Positions 19,594-28,345 of a DNA stretch of 64,000 bases are shown in pieces. Positions within the stretch are counted from its first letter, which is position 1; each line of letters begins with the position of its first letter. The stretch spans positions 1 through 64,000 of the forward strand of contig CACLZL010000006.1 of NCBI GenBank assembly GCA_902611405.1, read 5' to 3'. The position numbers and the translations under genes were made by a program. The stretch comes from an uncultured Pelagibacteraceae bacterium (GTDB lineage Bacteria; Pseudomonadota; Alphaproteobacteria; Pelagibacterales; Pelagibacteraceae). A model generated the notes under the pieces. It saw only the letters and a list, made by a program, of their open reading frames with translations, was not told the DNA's origin and made no database searches.

Positions 19594-20048
19594 TGCCAAA
19601 AGCATCAGTTAAGCGATTAATTGATAACAGAAAAGATAAACTAATCGAGTTTGTTTTAGATATTGAAAAATACCCAGAATTTATTCCTTTCTGTGATAAT
19701 TCCAAAGTTTATGAGAGAAGTGATAACGGAGATACAATAAATATAATTGCTGATCTTACAATAGGTAAAGGACCGTTTAAAGATACATTTAAAAGTGATG
19801 TTAAATTAAATAAAAAAAAAGATCATATTCATGTTGTTAATTTAGGTGGACCATTAAATCATTTAGAAAATAATTGGAAATTTATTGAAGTAGGAAATGA
19901 TACTGATGGTTACAAAACACAGGTTATGTTTGATATTGATTTTGAAATCGAAAATAAGTTTTTAAATATTTTAATGACCAAATCTTTTCAATTTGGTTTG
20001 GAAAAGATAGCAGACGCGTTTCAAAAAAGAGCTGAAAGTATTAAATAA
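19593..20048 (+). CDS. COQ10/RatA-family START-domain protein
   Basis: A 151-residue polyketide-cyclase/START-like domain protein. [43 protein letters not shown] matches, piece by piece, the COQ10/RatA pattern of an N-terminal strand, helix and the YPEFIPFC segment. Such proteins bind ubiquinone or act in respiratory-chain function in alphaproteobacteria and mitochondria; a ribosome-targeting role has been proposed for RatA in E. coli. The position after lipA is the usual alphaproteobacterial one. The start overlaps the lipA stop by one base and the end overlaps the convergent pncC-like gene by eight. Confidence 0.85.
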   Translation: MPKASVKRLIDNRKDKLIEFVLDIEKYPEFIPFCDNSKVYERSDNGDTINIIADLTIGKGPFKDTFKSDVKLNKKKDHIHVVNLGGPLNHLENNWKFIEVGNDTDGYKTQVMFDIDFEIENKFLNILMTKSFQFGLEKIADAFQKRAESIK

Positions 20049-20505
20049 TTTTACTAATTATCTTAATTACAGTACGAACTGTTGATTTTTGAATTGAATT
20101 ACGATTTTTTGATTTAAATTTATTTTCTTTAATAATTAAATTTTTTCCTTTTTTGACCCCAATATAAACAAGTCCAACTGGTTTTTCTTTTGATCCACCT
20201 CCTGGTCCAGCAATCCCTGTTATGGAAACGTTGATTTTACTCTTTGAAATTTTAGATAAATTTTGAACCATTGACTTACAGCATTCGCCACTTACTGCGC
20301 CATATTTTTTAATAATATTTTTATTAACCTTTAATATTTTTATTTTAGCTTGATTAGAGTAAGTAGTTAGACCCATTTGAAAGTATTTTGACGAATTAGC
20401 TAATTTGGTAAAATTATGAGCCAATAACCCGCCTGTGCATGACTCGGCTACTGATATAGTTAATTTTTTTTTAATTAATTTTTTATGAAGTAATTGAATA
20501 CTCAT
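20041..20505 (-). CDS. CinA C-terminal domain protein / nicotinamide-nucleotide amidase
   Basis: A 154-residue standalone CinA-C domain that deamidates nicotinamide mononucleotide (PncC activity) for NAD recycling. Recognisable blocks are SVAESCTGGLLAHN (catalytic Ser region near residue 20), YGAVSGECCKSMVQ and SITGIAGPGGGSKEKPVGLVYIG. The N-terminal molybdopterin-binding-like half of full CinA is absent, as in most alphaproteobacterial forms. It abuts pgpA, with a one-base overlap of coordinates at 20505. Confidence 0.9.
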   Translation of the reverse strand: MSIQLLHKKLIKKKLTISVAESCTGGLLAHNFTKLANSSKYFQMGLTTYSNQAKIKILKVNKNIIKKYGAVSGECCKSMVQNLSKISKSKINVSITGIAGPGGGSKEKPVGLVYIGVKKGKNLIIKENKFKSKNRNSIQKSTVRTVIKIISKII

Positions 20506-20996
20506 TAGAATTTTAAACTTATTAAATATATTAATATCATTGAATATAACCCTGCCATTATATCATCCATAATTATTCCAAAATAGTTCTTATGGTTTAT
20601 ATCAAAGTAACTTACAGGAAAAGGTTTTAGAATGTCAAAAAATCTAAAAAATACAAAAGATAAAAAATAATAAATTTCAATTGAAATACTTATTTGATTA
20701 GTTTGATTTAAATATAAAAGTAAAATTAAAGGCATGGATTGCCCTAAAACTTCATCAATTACTATTTGCCGTGGATCTTTATTTTTAAATTCAGTTTCGG
20801 AATCTTTTACTGCATAAAATGAATAAAAGAATAAAAATATAAAAAAAATAATTGAAAATTTAAGATCTGTATATCCTAAAATTTCATAAGCAATATAAAT
20901 AAAAACAGTTGTTACCGCAGAGGTTACAGTGCCAGGAATTTTGGTTAAATATCCATAACCAAAGAAAGTAGATAGCAAAACATTTATTTTTTTCAT
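20505..20996 (-). CDS. pgpA: Phosphatidylglycerophosphatase A
   Basis: Membrane phosphatase converting phosphatidylglycerophosphate to phosphatidylglycerol. From the ATG at 20996 it has 163 residues. The N-terminal segment FFGYGYLTKIPGTVTSAVTT, the acidic segments DPRQIVIDEVLGQ (about residues 73-85) and FRFFDILKPFPVSYFD, and IMDDIMAGLYS are all PgpA hallmarks, along with about four hydrophobic helices. A TTG five codons upstream is open in frame. The ATG was preferred because it overlaps the ispDF stop as ATGA, a coupled start. Confidence 0.92.
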   Translation of the reverse strand: MKKINVLLSTFFGYGYLTKIPGTVTSAVTTVFIYIAYEILGYTDLKFSIIFFIFLFFYSFYAVKDSETEFKNKDPRQIVIDEVLGQSMPLILLLYLNQTNQISISIEIYYFLSFVFFRFFDILKPFPVSYFDINHKNYFGIIMDDIMAGLYSMILIYLISLKF

Positions 20997-22093
20997 TGTG
21001 TTATTGAGCAAATAACTTCACAAGCTATCGCTTTTTCCTTTCCAATTAATCCTAGTTTTTCTGCTGTTTTACCTTTCAGGTTAATTAATTCTTTATCAAT
21101 ATTTAATAAATTAGATAGAGATTTGATTATTTTATCACGATACTTTGAAACTTTTGGTTGCTCACATATTAAATTTATATCTAAATTATTTATAAAATAG
21201 TTATTATTATTTAGTATTTCAACAATAGGTTTGAGCATTTTGGGTGATCTAATATTTTTATATTTTTTTTGATTATCTGGAAAAAAAGTACCAATATCTT
21301 TTTTTCTCATTGCTCCAAGAAGGGAGTCAATGATCGAATGAATAATCACATCTCCGTCTGAATGTCCTTTAAGTCCTGAGTGATAAGGAATTTTTATACC
21401 ACCTAAAAAAAGTTTTTTACCTCTTATTAATCTATGAATATCAAAACCTATACCATAATAAGTTTTATTTGTTTCGATATCTTCTTTAAATGTAATTTTG
21501 TTATTTAAATTTTCTCCTTTAATAAATTTAATTTTTAGATTGTTTTCGATAAATAATGTTGCTTCATCAGTAATTTTATTTTTTTGTTTAATCGAAAGAT
21601 TATACAAATTTTTAAATTTAAATGCTTGAGGGGTTTGAGTTAAAATTGCATTGTTTCGATTTAAATTAAAAAGTTGTTTTTTTACTTTGTATTTAATGGA
21701 ATCTTTTGAATTTATGAAAGGTATTACTGCTTTATTTTTTTTAAGAGATTTAATTAATGTTTTTAAAAGCTTGATTGTGAAACTAGGTCTAGCAGCATCG
21801 TGAATTAGAACATTACTAGGTTTAAATCTATTTATATATTTTAAGGCTATTAAAGAAGAATCGGATCTTTCTTTACCGCCTTTTATAATTGAAATATTTT
21901 TAGGAAATTTTTCTTTAATACTTTTTTTATTATTTACGACCAATATGATTTTTTTAAATAGCTTTGATTTTATAGCTTTTTCTAAAGAATGTTTAAAAAG
22001 AGCCTTGTTTTTATAAATATTGAATTGCTTTGGTTTTTTTTTATTAAATCTTTTGCTTTGTCCAGATGCTAGTATTATAAAATAATTATTCAT
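20993..22093 (-). CDS. ispDF: Bifunctional IspD/IspF (MEP-pathway cytidylyltransferase and cyclodiphosphate synthase)
   Basis: A 366-residue fusion. Residues 1 to about 210 form the IspD cytidylyltransferase (ILASGQSKRFNKKKPKQF; VLIHDAARPSFT; DEATLFIENN). Residues about 215-366 form IspF, with the zinc ligands in GIGFDIHRLIRG and GHSDGDVIIHSIIDSLLGA. The fusion joins two non-consecutive isoprenoid steps (IspE lies between) and is common in alphaproteobacteria. It is divergent from ntrY over 25 bases. In related genomes dusB, ntrB and ntrC usually lie between ispDF and ntrY; they are missing here. Confidence 0.96.
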   Translation of the reverse strand: MNNYFIILASGQSKRFNKKKPKQFNIYKNKALFKHSLEKAIKSKLFKKIILVVNNKKSIKEKFPKNISIIKGGKERSDSSLIALKYINRFKPSNVLIHDAARPSFTIKLLKTLIKSLKKNKAVIPFINSKDSIKYKVKKQLFNLNRNNAILTQTPQAFKFKNLYNLSIKQKNKITDEATLFIENNLKIKFIKGENLNNKITFKEDIETNKTYYGIGFDIHRLIRGKKLFLGGIKIPYHSGLKGHSDGDVIIHSIIDSLLGAMRKKDIGTFFPDNQKKYKNIRSPKMLKPIVEILNNNNYFINNLDINLICEQPKVSKYRDKIIKSLSNLLNIDKELINLKGKTAEKLGLIGKEKAIACEVICSITQ

Positions 22094-22118
22094 TTATATT
22101 GGTAGTTTTTATATTCAA

Positions 22119-23900
22119 ATGTTCGAATTTATTAAAAAAAATATATATCTTATAATATTATTTATTATCACATTATCGATAGGTTTTTTAACTTTTTTAA
22201 CTTTTATTGACAAAGGATTTATTAAGTTAACAGATCAAAATTTACAAATTTTGTTAGTTCTTAACATTTTCCTTTTAATTGTATTATTTGTTTTTATTTT
22301 TATAGAAATTAAAAGTGCAATTAAAAATGATATTGATAAAGATGGATTAAAATCAAATGTAAAATATATTACTTATTTTGGTTTATTCACTTTAATTCCA
22401 TCAGTATTAATTTCTATATTTTCCTTATTTTTATTTTCTTTTGCTTTGGAAAAATATTTTGATAAAAAAGTTACCACTGTTGTTAACAATTCTTATGAAC
22501 TAGCAAGAAATTACGTTGAAGAAATAAGAAATAAAATTCAATCAGAAATTATTTTGATAGCATTTGACACAAATAAGAGTAAAAAATTTTTAAATGATAA
22601 TAAAAATGAATATAAAAGATTTTTAGATACACAAAAAATTATTAGAAATGTAGATGAAATACATATAATTGATATTAATAAAAAACTTTTATTTACAACC
22701 TTAAGAGATGATCAACCATACATACCACCTGTTGATAGAGCTTTAAATCTAGTCCTAGATGATGATAGACCTTTAAAAATCATCAATGCACCTGAAAATA
22801 TTTCAGCAGCAATAATGAGATTACAAAATTTTAATGACAGATTTTTATATGTAGTGAAATATTTGGATAAAGATATATCAAGGTATTTGACTGAGTCCGA
22901 GGAGGCAATTAATTTTTATTATACAGTTCAGGAAAAAAGCACTGGTATAAAAATTTCATTTGCAATAATTTACATTATAGTCGTAAGTGTTTTGTTATTT
23001 TTATCAATATCAATAGCTATTAGATTTTCCTCAAGATTTTTTAGATCTATAAATAATTTAATTTATGCATCTTCTTCAATTGGTGAAGGTAATTTTGATG
23101 CAAAAGTACCTGAAGTCAAAACTGATAAAGATTTGGAAAAATTAAATAAGAATTTCAATCTTATGATTGATAGACTTAAAAGTCAGCAAGAAAAATTAAT
23201 TATAAATGAAAGACATGAAGCTTGGGGAAGTTTAGCAAGAAAACTTGCTCACGAAATTAAAAATCCTCTCACACCTATTCAATTAACCATAGATAGATTA
23301 AAAAATAAATACTCAGATCAGTTAAATGAAAATAATTCTGAAAATTTCAAAGAAAATCTTAAAATAATAAACAATCAAATTAAACAGATAGAAAAATTAG
23401 TTAATGAATTTTCAGATTTTGCTAGAATGCCAAAACCTGTATTTAGACAAAATAATTTAGTCAATATAATAAATGAAAATATTAAATTATTAAATGAACT
23501 TGGTAGTAATATTGAAATAAATTTCAAAAAAAGTTCTCAAAAAATTTTGTTAGAAAGTGACAAGGAACAATTAAGTAGAGTTTTTTTAAATTTAATCAAA
23601 AATTCTATAGAAAGCATTAATCAAAAAAGTGAAAATATTAATGTTTTCAACAAAAAAATTGGTATTGAACTTGTTGAAAAGGATAACCACATCAGTGCTA
23701 TTATCGAAGATAATGGTGTAGGATTTAGTGAATTAACAAAAAATATTAAAGAAATTTTGAACCCTTATTTTACAACTAAAAAAAATGGAACTGGATTAGG
23801 ATTATCAATCGTAAATAAAATTGTTAATGACCATAATGGAAAAATTGAATTTATCCCAATTAAAAATGGAGCTAAAGTAAAAATTGATTTTATAAAATAA
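22119..23900 (+). CDS. ntrY: NtrY-like membrane sensor histidine kinase
   Basis: A 593-residue sensor with three N-terminal transmembrane helices (about residues 10-30, 40-62, 82-110), a periplasmic sensing region to about 280, a fourth helix (285-305) and a HAMP segment. The H-box is ARKLAHEIKNPLTPIQL (about residue 380) and the ATPase has IEDNGVGF and GTGLGLSI. It is shorter than typical NtrY (about 750); no PAS domain is recognisable between HAMP and the H-box. It partners with ntrX four bases downstream. NtrYX controls nitrogen metabolism, redox or envelope traits in other alphaproteobacteria; the signal here is unknown. Confidence 0.9.
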   Translation: MFEFIKKNIYLIILFIITLSIGFLTFLTFIDKGFIKLTDQNLQILLVLNIFLLIVLFVFIFIEIKSAIKNDIDKDGLKSNVKYITYFGLFTLIPSVLISIFSLFLFSFALEKYFDKKVTTVVNNSYELARNYVEEIRNKIQSEIILIAFDTNKSKKFLNDNKNEYKRFLDTQKIIRNVDEIHIIDINKKLLFTTLRDDQPYIPPVDRALNLVLDDDRPLKIINAPENISAAIMRLQNFNDRFLYVVKYLDKDISRYLTESEEAINFYYTVQEKSTGIKISFAIIYIIVVSVLLFLSISIAIRFSSRFFRSINNLIYASSSIGEGNFDAKVPEVKTDKDLEKLNKNFNLMIDRLKSQQEKLIINERHEAWGSLARKLAHEIKNPLTPIQLTIDRLKNKYSDQLNENNSENFKENLKIINNQIKQIEKLVNEFSDFARMPKPVFRQNNLVNIINENIKLLNELGSNIEINFKKSSQKILLESDKEQLSRVFLNLIKNSIESINQKSENINVFNKKIGIELVEKDNHISAIIEDNGVGFSELTKNIKEILNPYFTTKKNGTGLGLSIVNKIVNDHNGKIEFIPIKNGAKVKIDFIK

Positions 23901-23904
23901 AGAG

Positions 23905-25260
23905 ATGAGTGAAGAAATTTTAATAGTAGATGATAATGCTGATATAAGAAATATTATCAATGAATTGATATTAGACTCAGGATACAAAACACGATTAGCT
24001 GCAAATTATAATCAAGCACTGGCTGAGATAGACAAAAAACTTCCAGATGTGGCTATACTTGATGTTAAGTTAGACAAAGGTGATAATGATGGGATTGAGC
24101 TTCTTTCTCATATTAAATCTAAAAATAAAGATGTACCAGTTATAATAATATCTGGACATGCAAATATTGAAATGGCTGTAAAATCCCTTCAACATGGAGC
24201 TTTTGAATTTATTGAAAAACCATTTGATCAAGAAAGATTACTAAATTTTGTTAAAAGAGCAGTAGAAAATTTTAATTTAAAAAAACAAAATAAAGAATAT
24301 GAAAGCAAATTGTTTTCTTCTTATGAATTAGTTGGGAAAAGTAAAAATATTATTAATATTATTGATCAAATTAAAAAGATTTCAATAACAGAGAGCAGAG
24401 TATTTATTAATGGTCCCTCTGGTTCAGGAAAAGAACTAATAGCTAGAAAGATACATAAATCATCAAAGAGAAGTAAAAATCCATTTGTCGTACTTAATGG
24501 TGCTCTTTTAGATTTTAATAAATATGAGTTAGAATTATTTGGTGAGGAGAAAGAAAATGGTTCTATTGCTTATGGTGCTTTAGAAAAAGCAAATAAAGGT
24601 ACATTATTGATAGATCAAGTTTCAGAAATTCCTTTAGATATTCAATCTAAAATATTAAGAGTTTTAACAGATCAAAAGTTTAAAAGAGTAAATGGAACTA
24701 ATGATGTTACTGTAGATGTAAGATTAATATGTTCCTCAAGTAAAGACTTAAAAACAGAAATTGAAATTGGAAATTTTAGAGAGGATTTATTCCACAGAAT
24801 AAATGTTTTTGAAATTAATATTGAACCCTTAAATCAAAGAATTTCTGATATCCCAATTTTAATTAAATATTTTTCAAAGAAAATCTCAGAAAATTATAAA
24901 ATGAAACAATTAGAAATAGATGAAAATAATAGCTATATTTTAAATCATAATTGGCATGGAAATGTTAGAGAATTGAGAAATTTAATTGAAAGAATTGCTA
25001 TTTTACAACCTGACACTAAAGAAAAAATTTCAAATATAATTAAAGAATCGCTTAAAAATAATAATTTTGATGACCAACTGGCTGAAAATAGCCTTTCTGT
25101 ACCATTAAAAGAAGCTAGAGAAAAATTTGAAAAGGAGTATTTAACTATTCAATTAAAAAAATTTAACGGAAATATTTCAAAAACGGCAAATTTTGTTGGC
25201 ATGGAAAGAAGTGCATTGCATCGAAAATTAAAAGGCTTAGGGATTAAAGAATTTAATTAA
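23905..25260 (+). CDS. ntrX: NtrX-like response regulator with degenerate AAA+ domain
   Basis: A 451-residue regulator with three parts. The receiver (residues 1-125) has its phosphoacceptor in AILDVKLDKGDNDG. An AAA+ domain follows (about 140-370), with Walker A GPSGSGKE and the arginine-finger block FREDLFHRINVFEI. A C-terminal Fis-type helix-turn-helix (SKTANFVGMERSALHRKL) ends the protein. Two departures are visible: the sigma-54 contact loop expected as ELFGHEKGAFTGA reads ELFGEEKENGSIAYGALEKA, so GAFTGA is absent, and Walker B reads LLIDQVSEI with Gln replacing the catalytic Glu. It therefore probably acts as a DNA-binding regulator at sigma-70 promoters, not as a sigma-54 ATPase (inference). 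Confidence 0.9.
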   Translation: MSEEILIVDDNADIRNIINELILDSGYKTRLAANYNQALAEIDKKLPDVAILDVKLDKGDNDGIELLSHIKSKNKDVPVIIISGHANIEMAVKSLQHGAFEFIEKPFDQERLLNFVKRAVENFNLKKQNKEYESKLFSSYELVGKSKNIINIIDQIKKISITESRVFINGPSGSGKELIARKIHKSSKRSKNPFVVLNGALLDFNKYELELFGEEKENGSIAYGALEKANKGTLLIDQVSEIPLDIQSKILRVLTDQKFKRVNGTNDVTVDVRLICSSSKDLKTEIEIGNFREDLFHRINVFEINIEPLNQRISDIPILIKYFSKKISENYKMKQLEIDENNSYILNHNWHGNVRELRNLIERIAILQPDTKEKISNIIKESLKNNNFDDQLAENSLSVPLKEAREKFEKEYLTIQLKKFNGNISKTANFVGMERSALHRKLKGLGIKEFN

Positions 25261-26652
25261 ATGAACATTATCATTTGTGGTGCTGGTAGAGTTGGATTTA
25301 CTATAGCTAAACAGCTGAGTGATCAAGGTCATTCTATAACTGTTATTGATCCTTCGAGTGAAGATATTCAAAAAATTGATGAAGCACTAGATGTTAAGGC
25401 AATAGTTGGAAAAGGAACCTATCCATCAATACTTGAAAAAGCAAATGCAGCCGAGACAGATATGATAATTGCGGTGACAAGAAATGATGAAATTAACATG
25501 CTTATTTGTCAAATAGCATTTTCAATTTTTAATATTCAAAAAAAAATTGCAAGAATTAGATCTCAAGATTATCTTAATCCTAAATTTACCAGGGTATATA
25601 ATAAAGAAAATTTACCGATAGACGTAATTATTTCTCCAGAAATCGAAATTGCAAAATCAATTCTGAGAAAACTTGAAGCACCAGGTGCCTTAGACAGTGT
25701 TCCATTTGCAGAAAATAAAATAAGATTATTAGAAATTTTAATCAACGAAAATTGTAAATTAAGTAATATCAAACTGAATGACTTAACAAAAAAACACCCT
25801 AATTTAGATGCAAACATTATTGGAATTATAAGAGATGAAAAATTTTTAATTCCAAAGAAAAATGATGAAATTAGACAAAATGATAAAATCTATGTAATAA
25901 TAAACTCTTCACAAATGTCAGAAACCTTAGAAGTTTTTGGTCATGATGAAAAAATATCTAAAAATATTCTAATTGTTGGTGGTGGAAATATAGGTTTTAA
26001 CCTAGCTAAAAATATTGAAGAAAACTTGGATGCAGCGAGAGTTAAAATTATTGAGAAAAATAAAGAAAGAGCAGAATTTCTTGCTAGCGAATTAAACAAT
26101 ACAATTGTCATTAATGGAGATGCTTTAGATGAAGAAGTGCTTGTAGAGGCTAATTTACAAGAAGCCGAAACAGTACTTGCTTTAACAAATGATGATGAAG
26201 ATAATTTGATGGTAAGTGTTCTTGTTGAAAAATTTGCTAAAGATGAAAAAAATATTGATGACAAAAGAACAATGGCTTTAATTAATAAGCCTAATTATTC
26301 TTTGTTGCAAAATTCTTTAAAAATCGATGATCTTATCGATCCAAGAATGAATACAGTATCAAGTATTTTAAAACATATTCATAAAGGTACAATTGAAACA
26401 GCTTATACAATTATGAATGGTGAATATGAGGTAATAGAGGCTGAAATTATAGAAACTTCAGAGTTAATTAATAAAGAATTAAAAAATTCTAACTTACCAG
26501 ATGAAATAAGAATTGGTGCAGTTTTAAGAGAAAACAAAGTTATTATACCTCGATCAAATTTTGTTTTTGAAAAAGAAGATAAAGTTGTTTTATTAGCTAA
26601 AAAGGATTCGATTTCAGTAGTAGAAAATATATTTAGAATTAGTTCTATTTAA
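25261..26652 (+). CDS. trkA: TrkA, NAD-binding regulatory subunit of Trk potassium uptake
   Basis: A 463-residue cytoplasmic protein with two tandem RCK units, each with a Rossmann glycine motif: GAGRVGFTIAKQL at residue 5 and GGGNIGFNLAKNI at about 240. Each is followed by a TrkA-C domain (about 140-220 and 375-463). These bind nucleotides and gate the TrkH channel. It begins on the base after the ntrX stop, so it is in the same transcript, and trkH follows after four bases. ntrX-trkA is a conserved alphaproteobacterial adjacency. Confidence 0.95.
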   Translation: MNIIICGAGRVGFTIAKQLSDQGHSITVIDPSSEDIQKIDEALDVKAIVGKGTYPSILEKANAAETDMIIAVTRNDEINMLICQIAFSIFNIQKKIARIRSQDYLNPKFTRVYNKENLPIDVIISPEIEIAKSILRKLEAPGALDSVPFAENKIRLLEILINENCKLSNIKLNDLTKKHPNLDANIIGIIRDEKFLIPKKNDEIRQNDKIYVIINSSQMSETLEVFGHDEKISKNILIVGGGNIGFNLAKNIEENLDAARVKIIEKNKERAEFLASELNNTIVINGDALDEEVLVEANLQEAETVLALTNDDEDNLMVSVLVEKFAKDEKNIDDKRTMALINKPNYSLLQNSLKIDDLIDPRMNTVSSILKHIHKGTIETAYTIMNGEYEVIEAEIIETSELINKELKNSNLPDEIRIGAVLRENKVIIPRSNFVFEKEDKVVLLAKKDSISVVENIFRISSI

Positions 26653-26656
26653 TCAA

Positions 26657-28063
26657 ATGTCATTTTTTAGAGTAAAATATTTAAGTTTTTTTTTTATATT
26701 AATTTCTTTCTTTTCTTTTTTAAATATTATTTATTCATATTATTTCAATTTATATCTCAACCTTAATACTTATTATTTTAGTTTTATTGTATCTGCTGTA
26801 ATTGGATTGTTATTTTATAAAATTAAAAATAATGAGAGGAAATCAACAATATTTGAAAAAATAGCAACAGTATTATTAGGCTATGTATTAATGCCTTTGG
26901 TTTTATCAATACCTTTTTATTTTAGTATTTACAATTTGACTTTTCTAAATGCTGTTTTTGAGGCTGTATCTGGATTTACATCAACTGGTTTTACTATTTT
27001 TGAAAATATAAAACATATTGATCAAGGCTTAATTCTGTGGAGATCATCTATTCAGTGGATTGGAGGTTTATATTTTTTATATTCTATTATTTTTTTAATT
27101 GATATTTATGATGAAAGTTTAAAAAAATCTTTAACTAATTTTTTATCTTTTAATTCTTCTGAAATAATAAAACAATCAGTAAAAATTTTATTATTATACT
27201 CAGGATTAACTCTATCAATTTTTATTATTTTAAATATTTTTGGTATAAGATCATTTAACTCACTAAATTTAGCAATGACAATAATATCATCAGGTGGATT
27301 TCTTCCTGTAAATGATCTTTCATCAATTTTAACTAATGATTTTCAGATAATTATATTTTCTATTTTAATGCTGATTTCTTTTTTTAGTATTTTTTTTACA
27401 TACAATTTAATTTTTCTTAGAAATAAAAATTTAAATTTTTTTTATGAAGATATACATTTATTTTTATATTTTATTATAGTGGTAAGTATTTTTTTTGTTT
27501 TTTTTAGCTATGATACAAATTTCACATATAGTTTTTTATCTTTAGTGAGTAGTATAACTAATATAGGTATTTCACTTGAAGTTAATGAAACTAATTTAAA
27601 CTTTATTTATATATTGCTTGTGATTGTTGGTGGATCTTTTTTTTCTACAAGTTCAGGTTTAAGATTTTTAAAAATATATTCTTTAACCAAATATTCTATT
27701 AATCAAATTCTATCTTTTAGCAGGCCAAAAAATGTATATATGAATAAATTAGTTTTTTCTAAAATCAATTTTGATTCAAAAGACATAGATAAATATTTTT
27801 TAACAATATTAATTTTTGTTGTTTCTCTTTTTTTTTTAACAATTCTTTTGTCTTTATCAAATATTCAATTTGAATTTTCATTTAAATTAGCAGTATTAAC
27901 CTTGATGAACACAGTTAATTCCTCTGCTTATGGTATTTCTGACTTTGATTTTCAAAATTTACACTTTTTAACCAAATATTTTCTTATATTTTTTATGATA
28001 ATCGGAAGAGTTGAAATGTTATCTTTATTATTAATAGCCAAAAAATTTCTTTTTAAAAATTAA
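26657..28063 (+). CDS. trkH: TrkH-family potassium uptake channel
   Basis: A 468-residue integral membrane protein with about ten hydrophobic helices. The four selectivity-filter-like loops are recognisable: SGFTSTGFTIF (about residue 103), ISSGGFLP (about 212), SITNIGISLE (about 303) and NTVNSSAYGIS (about 418). It pairs with TrkA four bases upstream for potassium uptake. It is very rich in Phe, Ile and Leu encoded by T-rich codons. tRNA-Arg follows 28 bases later. Confidence 0.93.
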   Translation: MSFFRVKYLSFFFILISFFSFLNIIYSYYFNLYLNLNTYYFSFIVSAVIGLLFYKIKNNERKSTIFEKIATVLLGYVLMPLVLSIPFYFSIYNLTFLNAVFEAVSGFTSTGFTIFENIKHIDQGLILWRSSIQWIGGLYFLYSIIFLIDIYDESLKKSLTNFLSFNSSEIIKQSVKILLLYSGLTLSIFIILNIFGIRSFNSLNLAMTIISSGGFLPVNDLSSILTNDFQIIIFSILMLISFFSIFFTYNLIFLRNKNLNFFYEDIHLFLYFIIVVSIFFVFFSYDTNFTYSFLSLVSSITNIGISLEVNETNLNFIYILLVIVGGSFFSTSSGLRFLKIYSLTKYSINQILSFSRPKNVYMNKLVFSKINFDSKDIDKYFLTILIFVVSLFFLTILLSLSNIQFEFSFKLAVLTLMNTVNSSAYGISDFDFQNLHFLTKYFLIFFMIIGRVEMLSLLLIAKKFLFKN

Positions 28064-28091
28064 TTTAGTATTATATATATCAATTAATTTT

Positions 28092-28168
28092 GCGCCCTTA
28101 GCTCAGCTGGATAGAGCATCGGTTTTCTAAACCGAGGGTCGGAGGTTCGAATCCTCCAGGGCGCGCCA
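28092..28168 (+). tRNA. tRNA-Arg (anticodon TCT)
   Basis: A complete 77-base cloverleaf: acceptor stem GCGCCCT pairing with AGGGCGC, D-arm AGCTCAGCTGGATAGAGC, anticodon stem TCGGT/ACCGA enclosing loop TTTCTAA (anticodon TCT at 28126-28128), and a T-arm with GGTTCGAATCC. The 3' CCA is encoded. It reads AGA/AGG codons, and AGA is the dominant arginine codon in this AT-rich genome. Confidence 0.97.
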
Positions 28169-28306
28169 TTTCCTCATTTTTTATTGCTATTATTTAAATA
28201 TTTGTCCTTGACTAGAATTCATCTAAATAAGGTTTTACTAATTAATTTTTCTTGAAGAGTATTTTCTTACATGCTTAAATTAAAGATATTCAAAAGTAAT
28301 TTTGAA

Positions 28307-28324
28307 TTATTTGTTAACAAATAA
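28307..28324. promoter_or_regulatory. 18-base perfect palindrome upstream of aapJ
   Basis: TTATTTGTTAACAAATAA is a perfect inverted repeat centred on GTTAAC, 21 bases before the aapJ start. It could be an operator for a dimeric regulator or a small hairpin in the leader just before the ribosome binding site. The rest of the 177-base gap from tRNA-Arg to aapJ shows no recognisable riboswitch or gene. AT-rich sequence makes chance palindromes more likely, so a function is not established. Confidence 0.4.
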
Positions 28325-28345
28325 AAATAACTAAAAGGAAGAATA

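Noticed and set aside
28208-28236. TTGACT at 28208 as the aapJ promoter -35
   Set aside because: The hexamer 17 bases downstream (GGTTTT) is a poor -10, so the promoter is not assigned.
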